A stretch of DNA of 6,834 bases from Planctomycetota bacterium (GTDB taxonomy: Bacteria; Planctomycetota; Phycisphaerae; WQYP01), in the NCBI GenBank assembly GCA_021818565.1, contig JAKATV010000250.1, forward strand, positions 1 to 6,834. Reading direction: 5' to 3'. Shown in pieces: positions 1 through 5,556 of the stretch. The position numbers and the translations under genes are program-made. Positions within the stretch are counted from its first letter, which is position 1; each line of letters opens with the position of its first letter. The notes beneath the pieces were generated by a model, which did no database searches, was not told the DNA's origin, and saw nothing but the letters and a program-made list of their open reading frames with translations.

Positions 1-786
1 ATTTGTGCCACGGGCCTTAAGCATCGCATGGACGGTTATGGGGTAATTGCGATGTTGAATCAGTAGACTAAGTGTCTGTTCCATGCCGGCAAAAGCAAAA
101 CCGTTGACAAAAAATAACAGGATCAGCGGCCCGATAATGGGCCGCACCAGTGAATGCTCCAGCCCGCGAAAGCTGAAGCGCCGGGCGGCGGCATCATTGC
201 GTTGATTATTGGGTGTGCGTGATTCCGCCAGTTGTGTAAATGTCAGGATCAACGCGGTCAAGGAAAAAGCCGCCGCCACCAGTGGTACATATTGCAATCC
301 CAGAAAATGCGACACCATACCGCCGATAATGGGCCCGAAAATAAATCCCAGCCCGAATGCCGCTCCCAGTGCGCCCAGGCCCTTGGCCCGATTTTCCGGC
401 GTGGTGATATCCGCGATATAGGCATTGGCGGTGGAAATATTGCCTCCGCTGATGCCATCAAGAATTCGTGAAGCGAAAATCAGCACAATACCCAGGACAT
501 GCCCCTGAAAAAAATTGGCGAAAAACAGCATGAAAAAGCCCACAATCGTCCCGATCTGACTGACAATCAGCACGGGCCGCCGGCCAATATGATCCGACCA
601 CCGCCCCAGAATCGGCGCGAACAGAAATTGAAAAAATGAATAGGTCGCACCAATGAGTGTCAGATAAAAATAATTACGGATACCAAACTGCTGGCCATAT
701 AACTGCAAGTTCGGCAGCACAATCCCAAATCCCACCAAGTCCACAAACACAATCAGAAATATCGTAAAAATACTGGCTTTTCGCAT
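1..786 (-). CDS. MFS drug efflux transporter, TetA-like (partial, N-terminal 262 residues)
   Basis: This is an inner-membrane proton-driven antiporter of the major facilitator superfamily, drug:H+ antiporter-1 group, close in type to TetA. The frame is open from an ATG at 786 to position 1, so the C-terminal part lies outside the window. Residues 5-25 form TM1 and contain DLVGFGIVLP, matching the DxxGxGxxxP block of Tet-type pumps. The loop 2-3 signature GRWSDHIGRRPVL is at 61-73. RILDGISGG follows at 107-115 and the TM5 antiporter motif GLGFIFGPIIGG at 145-156. Hydrophobic stretches at about 40-60, 71-93, 97-115, 137-158 and 163-185 give TM2-TM6, followed by a charged central loop (186-215) and TM7. 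AAGGGA lies 8 bases before the ATG. The substrate cannot be told; DHA1 members export tetracyclines, other drugs or metabolites. No TetR-type regulator is visible next to it. Confidence 0.9.
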   Translation of the reverse strand, partial: MRKASIFTIFLIVFVDLVGFGIVLPNLQLYGQQFGIRNYFYLTLIGATYSFFQFLFAPILGRWSDHIGRRPVLIVSQIGTIVGFFMLFFANFFQGHVLGIVLIFASRILDGISGGNISTANAYIADITTPENRAKGLGALGAAFGLGFIFGPIIGGMVSHFLGLQYVPLVAAAFSLTALILTFTQLAESRTPNNQRNDAAARRFSFRGLEHSLVRPIIGPLILLFFVNGFAFAGMEQTLSLLIQHRNYPITVHAMLKARGTN

Positions 787-798
787 TGCTTATTTCCC

Positions 799-993
799 TT
801 AAAGTCTGTCCATACGTTTTGACTCTTCGCCGAGTTCTCCATCAGAGTCGGCTGTTCGCCAGGGCCAGAGCTTATTGTAAAGCTTGTAAAGCGAAAGGCA
901 TACGCCCCGACGCCACTTGTCCTGATGCCGGATACGCACATTCTTATCGGGAACCAGATAATCCGGTAATCCGACCCGGCGATGGTTTTCCAT
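799..993 (-). CDS. Possible small protein of 64 residues upstream of the MFS gene
   Basis: I do not recognise this protein. It starts at an ATG (993) and its TAA ends 12 bases before the MFS start codon, so the MFS ribosome site directly follows the stop, as in an operon. It is soluble and charged: a basic, aromatic first half (LPDYLVPDKNVRIRHQDKW, then LYKLYNKLWPW) and an acidic tail (DSDGELGEESKRMDRL). A perfect 9-bp tandem duplication at 875-892 falls in frame and encodes the repeated Leu-Tyr-Lys/Asn. Against it, there is no convincing ribosome site before the ATG. It may equally be the untranslated leader of the MFS gene. Confidence 0.33.
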   Translation of the reverse strand: MENHRRVGLPDYLVPDKNVRIRHQDKWRRGVCLSLYKLYNKLWPWRTADSDGELGEESKRMDRL

Positions 994-1242
994 CCCGGCG
1001 TGCCGAGACTGAAATTAAAACATAAGCATACATGCAATTATCCCCTCGCCACTTCCCTCAGGGCCGTGAACGGTTGCCTGAAATTTTATTCCCAATTTTT
1101 CCGTAGGAATATCTTTGCTTTTCTCCGGCGGGTATACTTTAGTCCATGGTCAGGCGCGTTGTGAATCTGGCAGGCCGAAAGGTCTTGGCAGGGAACTGGT
1201 AAAGGAAAAAGCACGCGACCCGTTTCTGTTTCGGAGAATTCC
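994..1242. other. Intergenic region between divergent units
   Basis: No open frame in either strand here looks like protein. It must hold the start signals for the MFS unit (leftward) and the glycosidase (rightward). AT-rich patches occur at 1014-1033 and 1081-1118. No inverted repeat long enough to call an operator and no RNA gene were seen. Confidence 0.5.
1133..1138 (+). promoter_or_regulatory. Candidate -10 box for the glycosidase gene
   Basis: TATACT matches the bacterial -10 consensus in five of six positions and lies about 105 bases before the GTG start of the glycosidase. The 17-bp-upstream position has no good -35 hexamer (an ATCTTTGCTT stretch lies at 1111-1120), so the call rests on the -10 alone. 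Confidence 0.3.
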
Positions 1243-2595
1243 GTGAGACAACAATTCAATCAAGGCTTAGTGAGACTGGTCATAATATCCGTCGTGGTCG
1301 GCGTTTTGGCCGGACGAAACGCCCTTGCCTGCGCTGCTGGACCGATTCAGTCTGCTGGAAATAATCCCGCCAGTATTCCCGCCGGGCGGTTGACCGCTTA
1401 TGCACTGCAACAGCGGTTGCGGCAGGCGATGGCCAAGGCCGGATGGTGGCGGCAGATCGTCCGACAACCCAACGGGCGATTGCATCATGCCTATCTTATT
1501 CCCGGTGCCATGTACTACCAGCTCTTTGACTGGGACACGTATTTTATGGGTATTGCGTTAAGCTATGCCCATCGCGGCAACAGCCTCGCCGGTTCGGTGG
1601 AAGATTTTCTTCACTTTACCGACCATGATGATTCCTACCGAGGTTATACCCCGCGCGAAGTAGCTGGACATCATTTCTTCGCACTGCCGGAGATGTGTAA
1701 GCCCTTCCTCGCGCAGATGGCCCTGCGCGCGAGCTTAACATTGCACAGTGCCTCTTGGCTGAAATCATATTATCCGCGGCTTGCTGATACGTTGTGGTAT
1801 TGGCGACACGCCCGGCGGTCCCCCGATGGGCTTTTCACGTGGTTTGACGGGGTGGAAAGCGGCACGGACAACAGCCCGGCGGTCCTCAGTGTACCGGCCG
1901 ACCGCACCGAAGGGGTGGACTTGGCTTGTTATATTTACCGCGAATATCTTGCTATGGCTGATCTGGCGAGCCTATTGGGAAAACCCGCCGATGTTCGGCT
2001 CTACCAGCAACGCGCCGCGAAACTCAAACGCCTGATTCAAAAAAGGCTGTGGGATGCCAGCGCCGGCACATTTTACAATCGCAACAGCCGCACCGGCGCA
2101 TTTATCCGCGTGCCGGAATGGACCAATCTGGTGCCGCTGTGGGCCCATGTGGCCACCAGACGACAGGCACAGATTCTTATTACCCGTTATGCGCTTAATC
2201 CGCGCGAGTTCTGGACAAATTATGGCATACGCAGCCTGGCTCCGAGAAGCCCCAGTTACCACCCGGTTCACGGCTACTGGCAGGGACCGATCTGGATTGT
2301 TACCGATTACATGGTTATGCACGGTCTGATGAATTACGGCTACAACACGCAAGCCCGACTTTTGGCACGCAACACAGTCACCACGTTGTTACGTGATATT
2401 AAGGCCACCGGCGGAATGCACGAGACCTATAACCCAAATACAGGTGCGGGTCAGAATGGCGGCTACTTCAAAAGCTGGGACATGCTCGGAGCGTATATGA
2501 TTCACGAAGCGTATACCGGTCAGGATGCCGCGGGAATCCCAACAGTAGCGAAGCTCATGGTGTCGTGGAATAAACGCGCATCAACATCAAAGTAG
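1243..2595 (+). CDS. Secreted GH63/trehalase-like (alpha/alpha)6 glycoside hydrolase
   Basis: This 450-residue inverting glycosidase acts outside the cytoplasm on an alpha-linked glucoside or mannoside; the exact substrate is unknown. Residues 1-29 are a Sec signal peptide: basic start, hydrophobic LVIISVVVGVLAG, and a likely cut after Ala-Leu-Ala (29). The mature part is one barrel domain. IPGAMYYQLFDWDTYF (86-101) resembles the first trehalase (GH37) signature. ESGTDNSP (205-212) supplies Asp209, the expected general acid of GH63/GH37. GYWQGPIW (344-351) is the block typical of GH63/GH15-like barrels, and MHETYNP (392-398) supplies Glu394, the expected base. The single-domain length matches the mannosylglycerate/glucosylglycerate hydrolase branch of GH63, although those enzymes are usually cytosolic. 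The start is GTG at 1243, with GGAG six bases upstream (1233-1236). It stands alone on this strand, so the neighbours do not reveal the pathway. Confidence 0.88.
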   Translation: MRQQFNQGLVRLVIISVVVGVLAGRNALACAAGPIQSAGNNPASIPAGRLTAYALQQRLRQAMAKAGWWRQIVRQPNGRLHHAYLIPGAMYYQLFDWDTYFMGIALSYAHRGNSLAGSVEDFLHFTDHDDSYRGYTPREVAGHHFFALPEMCKPFLAQMALRASLTLHSASWLKSYYPRLADTLWYWRHARRSPDGLFTWFDGVESGTDNSPAVLSVPADRTEGVDLACYIYREYLAMADLASLLGKPADVRLYQQRAAKLKRLIQKRLWDASAGTFYNRNSRTGAFIRVPEWTNLVPLWAHVATRRQAQILITRYALNPREFWTNYGIRSLAPRSPSYHPVHGYWQGPIWIVTDYMVMHGLMNYGYNTQARLLARNTVTTLLRDIKATGGMHETYNPNTGAGQNGGYFKSWDMLGAYMIHEAYTGQDAAGIPTVAKLMVSWNKRASTSK

Positions 2596-2634
2596 TCTCC
2601 CATTCTTCGGGATTTGCCTGTCGCTGACAATCCG

Positions 2635-2682
2635 GCGCGTCCCCGCGTTCGGCGGCAGATACGGCTCCGGGGTCGTACGCGC
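2635..2682. terminator. Stem-loop between convergent genes (possible terminator)
   Basis: GCGCGT-CCCCG (2635-2645) can pair with CGGGG (2668-2672) and ACGCGC (2677-2682), leaving a 4-base bulge and a 22-base loop. It sits between the stop of the glycosidase gene (2595) and the stop of the ATPase gene (2711), where a shared terminator is expected. No T-tract follows on either strand, so it is not a textbook intrinsic terminator. Confidence 0.3.
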
Positions 2683-2710
2683 AACAAAGGCCACAACGGA
2701 AACGCATGGA

Positions 2711-3901
2711 TCAAATGATATGCTCGATCAGCCAATCCAGGTTGCACGCGGCGCGATGTTCATCGCCCACAGCGTCGCTGGACTGGGAAATTAAAAATCG
2801 TCGCGAAGCCCCGATTAAATCTGCCGCCTTATCCAACCGTTGCATATCGGCAATGCCCGGGGCGGTGGTGAGCTTGATTTCAAACGCCCACTTTTCACCG
2901 TCCATTTCCAGCACCAGATCAATTTCATAGCCGTCACTGCTGCGGAACCAATACGGTTGAAAATGCCGGCCACGGGCCGAGAGTTCCGCCAGCAATTGTT
3001 CAATGACAAAACCTTCCCAGCTTGCCCCCACCCATGGCTGGGCAATAAGCGATGCGGCATCGGGAGTGTTTAATAGCGCATGCAATAACCCCGTGTCACG
3101 CCAATACATTTTTGGACTTTTTACCAGACGCTTGCGGATGTTGCTCTGAAATGGCTCCAGCATGCGCAGCATAAATGCACCCGTGAGATAACCCATATAG
3201 CTGTTGACCGTTTTGTAATCCAGGGCCATACTTTGGCCCATGCGTGAGGGATTCCAAACCTGCCCGTGCGCCGCCCCCAGCATGCGCAGCAAACGCATGG
3301 TTGTTGCCGGCGCGGCGGGCAGCCCCCAATTGGGCAAGTCGCGCTGCGTAAGCAGCGTGAGATAATCCTTTTGCCATTGTGGATAACGGGCCGCCTGTAA
3401 AAATCCGCCGTTGGGATATCCGCCATAGAGCCAGAGTTTATCCTTAGCCTGCGTTGAGGCGGCCTCCGACCAGATAAAGGGTGTTAGTTCCAGTAATGCC
3501 AATCGACCGGCCAAAGATTCCGACACATTAACCATCAGAGCCGGGGACACTGACCCCAGCAAAAGAAACCGCCCGTTGCGGTCACGCTGGTGATCAATGG
3601 CACCGCGCAAACGCGGAAATATTTCCGGCCACGCCTGCGCTTCATCCAGAACCACCAAGTGGCGGCCTGAAATAAGGCCGTTGAATTGCAAATCTAGTCG
3701 CAGTCGATCAGTTTCCTGCTCCAGATCAAAGTATTCTCCGCCCAAAGATCGTGCCAGCGTGGTTTTGCCACATTGCCGCGATCCCAGCAGCGCCACCGCC
3801 GGATATTCCGTAAGACATTGTAAAAGCAGCGGTTTTATGGCACGCTTGAGCATGTTTTGTATTATAGGATTTAATTCCTGTTTTGCAAATCTGCCTGCCA
3901 T
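2711..3901 (-). CDS. AAA_14/DUF4143 family ATPase with nuclease-like C-terminal domain
   Basis: This is a 396-residue intact member of the widespread ATPase family that joins an AAA_14 P-loop domain to DUF4143; its cellular role is not established. The P-loop GSRQCGKTT is at 40-48 (most relatives have Pro, not Ser, after the Gly). The Walker B motif LVVLDEAQ (82-89) carries Asp86 and Glu87, and LLLGSVSP (113-120) is the sensor region. The C-terminal half has YWRDTGLLHALL (266-277), WEGFVIEQLL (295-304), then Asp328 in YEIDLVLE and EIK at 341-343. The last two form the D...ExK arrangement of PD-(D/E)xK nuclease-like folds. The ATG at 3901 overlaps the stop of the upstream ATPase remnant (TAATG). 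However, Met17 (ATG at 3853), followed by LKRAIKPLLL, is where relatives usually begin and is a credible true start, giving 380 residues. The downstream end is convergent with the glycosidase. Confidence 0.88.
   Translation of the reverse strand: MAGRFAKQELNPIIQNMLKRAIKPLLLQCLTEYPAVALLGSRQCGKTTLARSLGGEYFDLEQETDRLRLDLQFNGLISGRHLVVLDEAQAWPEIFPRLRGAIDHQRDRNGRFLLLGSVSPALMVNVSESLAGRLALLELTPFIWSEAASTQAKDKLWLYGGYPNGGFLQAARYPQWQKDYLTLLTQRDLPNWGLPAAPATTMRLLRMLGAAHGQVWNPSRMGQSMALDYKTVNSYMGYLTGAFMLRMLEPFQSNIRKRLVKSPKMYWRDTGLLHALLNTPDAASLIAQPWVGASWEGFVIEQLLAELSARGRHFQPYWFRSSDGYEIDLVLEMDGEKWAFEIKLTTAPGIADMQRLDKAADLIGASRRFLISQSSDAVGDEHRAACNLDWLIEHII
3861..3888 (-). promoter_or_regulatory. Candidate promoter inside the 5' end of the DUF4143 ATPase frame
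   Basis: On the minus strand TTGCAA (3888-3883) and a perfect TATAAT (3866-3861) are separated by 16 bases. The TATAAT ends only 7 bases before the Met17 ATG (3853), so a transcript from it would be leaderless or nearly so. It would let the ATPase be expressed without the truncated gene upstream. The -35 matches only four of six positions. Confidence 0.35.
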
Positions 3902-4476
3902 TATCCTTGGTTTATGGGCCCATCCGGATTCATGGCCCGCTTCATGAATTCGTCGAACAGCGGCACCGTAAACGCCAAATCCCCATGCGCGGGGCTGTAA
4001 ATCATCCCCTTCTTTATCAGGCTGGCGCGCACTGGACCGAGGCGGTTTATTTTAAGATTGAGCTTCTCGGCAATGTCACCCGTCCGCGCAAATCTCGGGC
4101 CTGAATCGGCCATCGCTCGAAGAAAATTCTTTTCGCTGGGAGTAAGTCTGTCGAAGCGAACGCGAAAAAAATTCTCTTCCAAACGTGGAATGGCCGCTGG
4201 CGTTGCGGCGTCAACAATACTCTTGGTGATTGGGCTTTTGGAGGCGGCTTTCCATATTTGATACCCCCACTCCTGCACGAAATAAGGGTATCCCTTTGTC
4301 AGTCGAAAAACCTCTCTCATGGCGGCCGCATCGAACAGTATCCCGGCGGCGCGAGTTGGCTCCTCAAGGGCTTGCGCTGAATCTGATTCCGACAAGGCCC
4401 CGATGGGGGGAAAGCTTAAAAGTCGTTCCGCGTAAGATTTGTATACAAGTTTTCCTCTATACACCATTATAATGCA

Positions 4477-4496
4477 GTATAAATTGTTATAAATTG
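4477..4496. repeat. Tandem 10-mer in the AT-rich junction
   Basis: GTATAAATTG (4477-4486) is followed directly by TTATAAATTG (4487-4496), one mismatch. It lies in the AT-rich patch (4440-4500) that separates the surviving part of the ATPase remnant from the 23-bp repeat, and may mark the rearrangement breakpoint or an old promoter. Confidence 0.5.
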
Positions 4497-4541
4497 CTGC
4501 TCGCGCGGAAGCGATGGATGACTTTTCTGGCCGCATGTGTC

Positions 4542-4564
4542 CTACCGCACAATTCCCGCCTGGC
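4542..4564. repeat. 23-bp direct repeat, copy 1
   Basis: The sequence beginning CTACCGCACAATTCCC and ending GCCTGGC is identical, over 23 bases, to positions 5534-5556 and has the same orientation. Flanking bases differ on both sides. This copy lies upstream of the ATPase remnant; the other copy is the 3' end of the prohead protease gene. Between them (992-bp period) is the toxin-antitoxin pair. Confidence 0.85.
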
Positions 4565-4590
4565 ATGCCTGCCTGCTCTGGGATTCCAAA

Positions 4591-4704
4591 TCACATGCGA
4601 AGCTCCGGTTGAGTTTGGCCGAAAATATAAGGCCATTCCCCGTCGATATCCTCAATCTCCAAGTATCCCGGATTTTTCCACACTACAATAGATCCACGCC
4701 GCAT
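4591..4704 (-). CDS. Possible 37-residue peptide or gene remnant after the toxin
   Basis: From an ATG at 4704, inside the 3' end of the PIN toxin gene, an open frame encodes a short protein containing VVWKNPGYLEIEDIDGEW and PYIFGQTQPEL, ending at a TGA (4591). The composition is protein-like, but I know no match. It overlaps the toxin by 22 bases. It could be a tiny downstream gene or the 3' stub of a gene cut when the toxin-antitoxin segment arrived. Without it, 4567-4682 is plain intergenic sequence. Confidence 0.22.
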   Translation of the reverse strand: MRRGSIVVWKNPGYLEIEDIDGEWPYIFGQTQPELRM

Positions 4705-5090
4705 TGATCCGCTGCATGAGCCAGATCCTGGTCGTTGGTTGCCAACGAGGCACCAATACGTATCGCCAGTTCCAGGTAGGCGGCATCATACATGGTCAGC
4801 TTGTATCGTGCCGCCAGACGGTAAGTGCTGGTGAATGCAACAATATGCGTCAGCGAATCGTACTGAATGGGAAGGGACATCAGAATCGCCGCCCGCTGCA
4901 ACGCCTGCGTTTCGGTCAGACGGCCTTTGCGAGCGGCACTGCGCAATACGTTGGTAACCTCCAGCGGCCAGTGCCCCGGCAGGATCAAGCCCTCGGTTCG
5001 CGTGCGATCCAATAAAGATTCCGTACGCGGTGTTACTTCATCTTCAAAACACCAGGCCATGGCCACGGAACAATCGGCGATCCAGCTCAT
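4683..5090 (-). CDS. vapC: Type II toxin, PIN-domain ribonuclease (VapC family)
   Basis: A 135-residue PIN-domain protein, the usual length for VapC toxins, which are Mg2+-dependent RNases that cut tRNA or rRNA when freed from their antitoxin. The four acidic active-site positions are all present: Asp6 in IADCSVAM, Glu44 in PLEVTNVL, Asp102 in TMYDAAYLELA, and Asp120 (with Asp122) in LATNDQDL. It therefore looks catalytically intact. Its ATG overlaps the antitoxin stop as ATGA (5087-5090), a translational coupling typical of these operons, with the antitoxin first. Which RNA it cuts cannot be read from the sequence. Confidence 0.9.
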   Translation of the reverse strand: MSWIADCSVAMAWCFEDEVTPRTESLLDRTRTEGLILPGHWPLEVTNVLRSAARKGRLTETQALQRAAILMSLPIQYDSLTHIVAFTSTYRLAARYKLTMYDAAYLELAIRIGASLATNDQDLAHAADQCGVDLL

Positions 5091-5332
5091 GGTCGGCCCG
5101 CATCACGGAGGTCCTTGATTTTCAATCCGGCGAGTCGCGATCCGGATCGCAATTTGCGCAACCGTGCAATGACGCTGCCAACATGTGGGGTCACGGGGTG
5201 CATGGGGGTAAGCAGTGCCACTTGTTTGCCATGGCGCGACAGAGCGATGACCTCACCGGCCTCCACCTGTTCGAGAATCTTTGAAAGTTTGTTTTTCGCT
5301 TCGTAGATGCCGATTGTGCGCATGGTCATCAT
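5087..5332 (-). CDS. Type II antitoxin, Phd/YefM family, partner of the PIN toxin
   Basis: A 78-81-residue antitoxin. The N-terminal half (MRTIGIYEAKNKLSKILEQV, then GEVIALSRHGKQVALLTP) is the Phd/YefM DNA-binding fold. The basic, flexible C-terminal half (about 50-81) would wrap the toxin. Such antitoxins neutralise the toxin and repress their own promoter. Candidate starts are ATG at 5332, 5329 and 5323. AGGAG (5338-5334) is 1, 4 and 10 bases before them, and the family alignment favours the third (5323). The stop overlaps the toxin start. A perfect inverted repeat directly upstream is the likely binding site. In role it is a VapB, though its fold is Phd-like rather than the AbrB or RHH type of many VapBs. 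Confidence 0.88.
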   Translation of the reverse strand: MMTMRTIGIYEAKNKLSKILEQVEAGEVIALSRHGKQVALLTPMHPVTPHVGSVIARLRKLRSGSRLAGLKIKDLRDAGRP

Positions 5333-5337
5333 TCTCC

Positions 5338-5379
5338 TTTCATTATGATTCTAGCCAGACTAGCCTGCTCATAATGAAA
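5338..5379. promoter_or_regulatory. Toxin-antitoxin operator (perfect 11-bp inverted repeat)
   Basis: TTTCATTATGA (5338-5348) and TCATAATGAAA (5369-5379) are exact inverted copies with centres about three helical turns apart (31 bp). The spacer holds a shorter near-repeat, CTAGCCAG/CTAGCCTG (5351-5358 and 5360-5367). A minus-strand TAGAAT at 5353-5348 could be the -10, though no good -35 is seen. The inner arm touches the antitoxin ribosome site. Position and symmetry fit autoregulation by the Phd-like antitoxin or the toxin-antitoxin complex. Confidence 0.65.
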
Positions 5380-5497
5380 AAGCAACCCCGGGGAGCCTGT
5401 CTGGGACTGGTATCCCAAGCTCGGCAAAAGTTACACCAGGCGGGTTGTGCACGACATCTGCGATAATCTTGTCACGGCTATTTCATCGCAGCCCTGA
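5378..5497 (+). pseudogene. Possible C-terminal gene stub, opposite strand
   Basis: A plus-strand frame without a start codon (preceded by TGA at 5375) reads as a protein-like stretch of 39 residues with NPGEPVWDWYPKLGKS and YTRRVVHDICDNLV before a TGA at 5495. It may be the tail of a foreign gene left in the 154-base gap between the antitoxin operator and the protease gene. I cannot assign it to a family, and it may be chance. Confidence 0.2.
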
Positions 5498-5533
5498 AAG
5501 TACGCGTCCCGAGCGATTTATAACGAAAGACAA

Positions 5534-5556
5534 CTACCGCACAATTCCCGCCTGGC
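5534..5556. repeat. 23-bp direct repeat, copy 2 (3' end of the protease gene)
   Basis: Identical to 4542-4564. On the minus strand this copy encodes the protease C-terminus (Gln-Ala-Gly-Ile-Val-Arg) and its TAG stop. A repeat formed from the 3' end of a gene is what site-specific integration into that gene end, or recombination between short homologies, would leave. Confidence 0.85.

Larger units (their letters stand above)
3901..4566 (-). pseudogene. 5'-truncated AAA-family ATPase, C-terminal half only
   Basis: The frame from about residue 43 on (KSYAERLLSF) matches the C-terminal half of a family of stand-alone ATP-binding proteins of the AAA_16/archaeal-ATPase type. The helical lid region includes FPPIGALSE (52-60) and LTKGYPYFVQEWGYQIW (89-105). 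FFRVRFDRLTPSEKNFLRAM (133-152) leads into a winged helix (about 142-206) ending SLIKKGMIYSPAHGD and VPLFDEFM. Family members carry an N-terminal P-loop domain of roughly 200 residues; here no Walker A or B exists, and residues 1-42 are unrelated sequence running through an AT-rich patch and a copy of a 23-bp repeat. The gene is therefore a remnant. If translated at all, Met34 (ATG at 4467) is the likeliest start. Its TAA shares a base with the start of the DUF4143 ATPase. Confidence 0.75.

Noticed and set aside
753..1037. 94-residue minus-strand frame overlapping the MFS start
   Set aside because: Its composition is unlike a real protein and it overlaps the clear N-terminus of the MFS gene.
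1972..2352. 126-residue minus-strand frame inside the glycosidase gene
   Set aside because: It lies antisense to conserved catalytic-domain sequence and shows no recognisable motif.
3157..3291. 15-bp identical words (CCAGCATGCGCAGCA) at 3157-3171 and 3277-3291
   Set aside because: Both encode Leu-Arg-Met-Leu within helices of the DUF4143 ATPase; similar codon choice explains them better than a mobile repeat.
4617..4634. GGCC-10-GGCC hairpin as terminator after the toxin
   Set aside because: The stem is only four base pairs and no T run follows.
2711..5332. A four-gene defence operon made of the two ATPases and the toxin-antitoxin pair
   Set aside because: One ATPase has lost its P-loop half, a rearrangement patch and a repeat separate it from the toxin gene, and the DUF4143 gene has a candidate promoter of its own. 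Co-directionality alone does not support a single system.
4477..5556. CRISPR-like reading of the repeats near the toxin-antitoxin pair
   Set aside because: There are only two 23-bp copies about 1 kb apart and a separate unrelated 10-mer pair; no regular spacer array and no cas genes.
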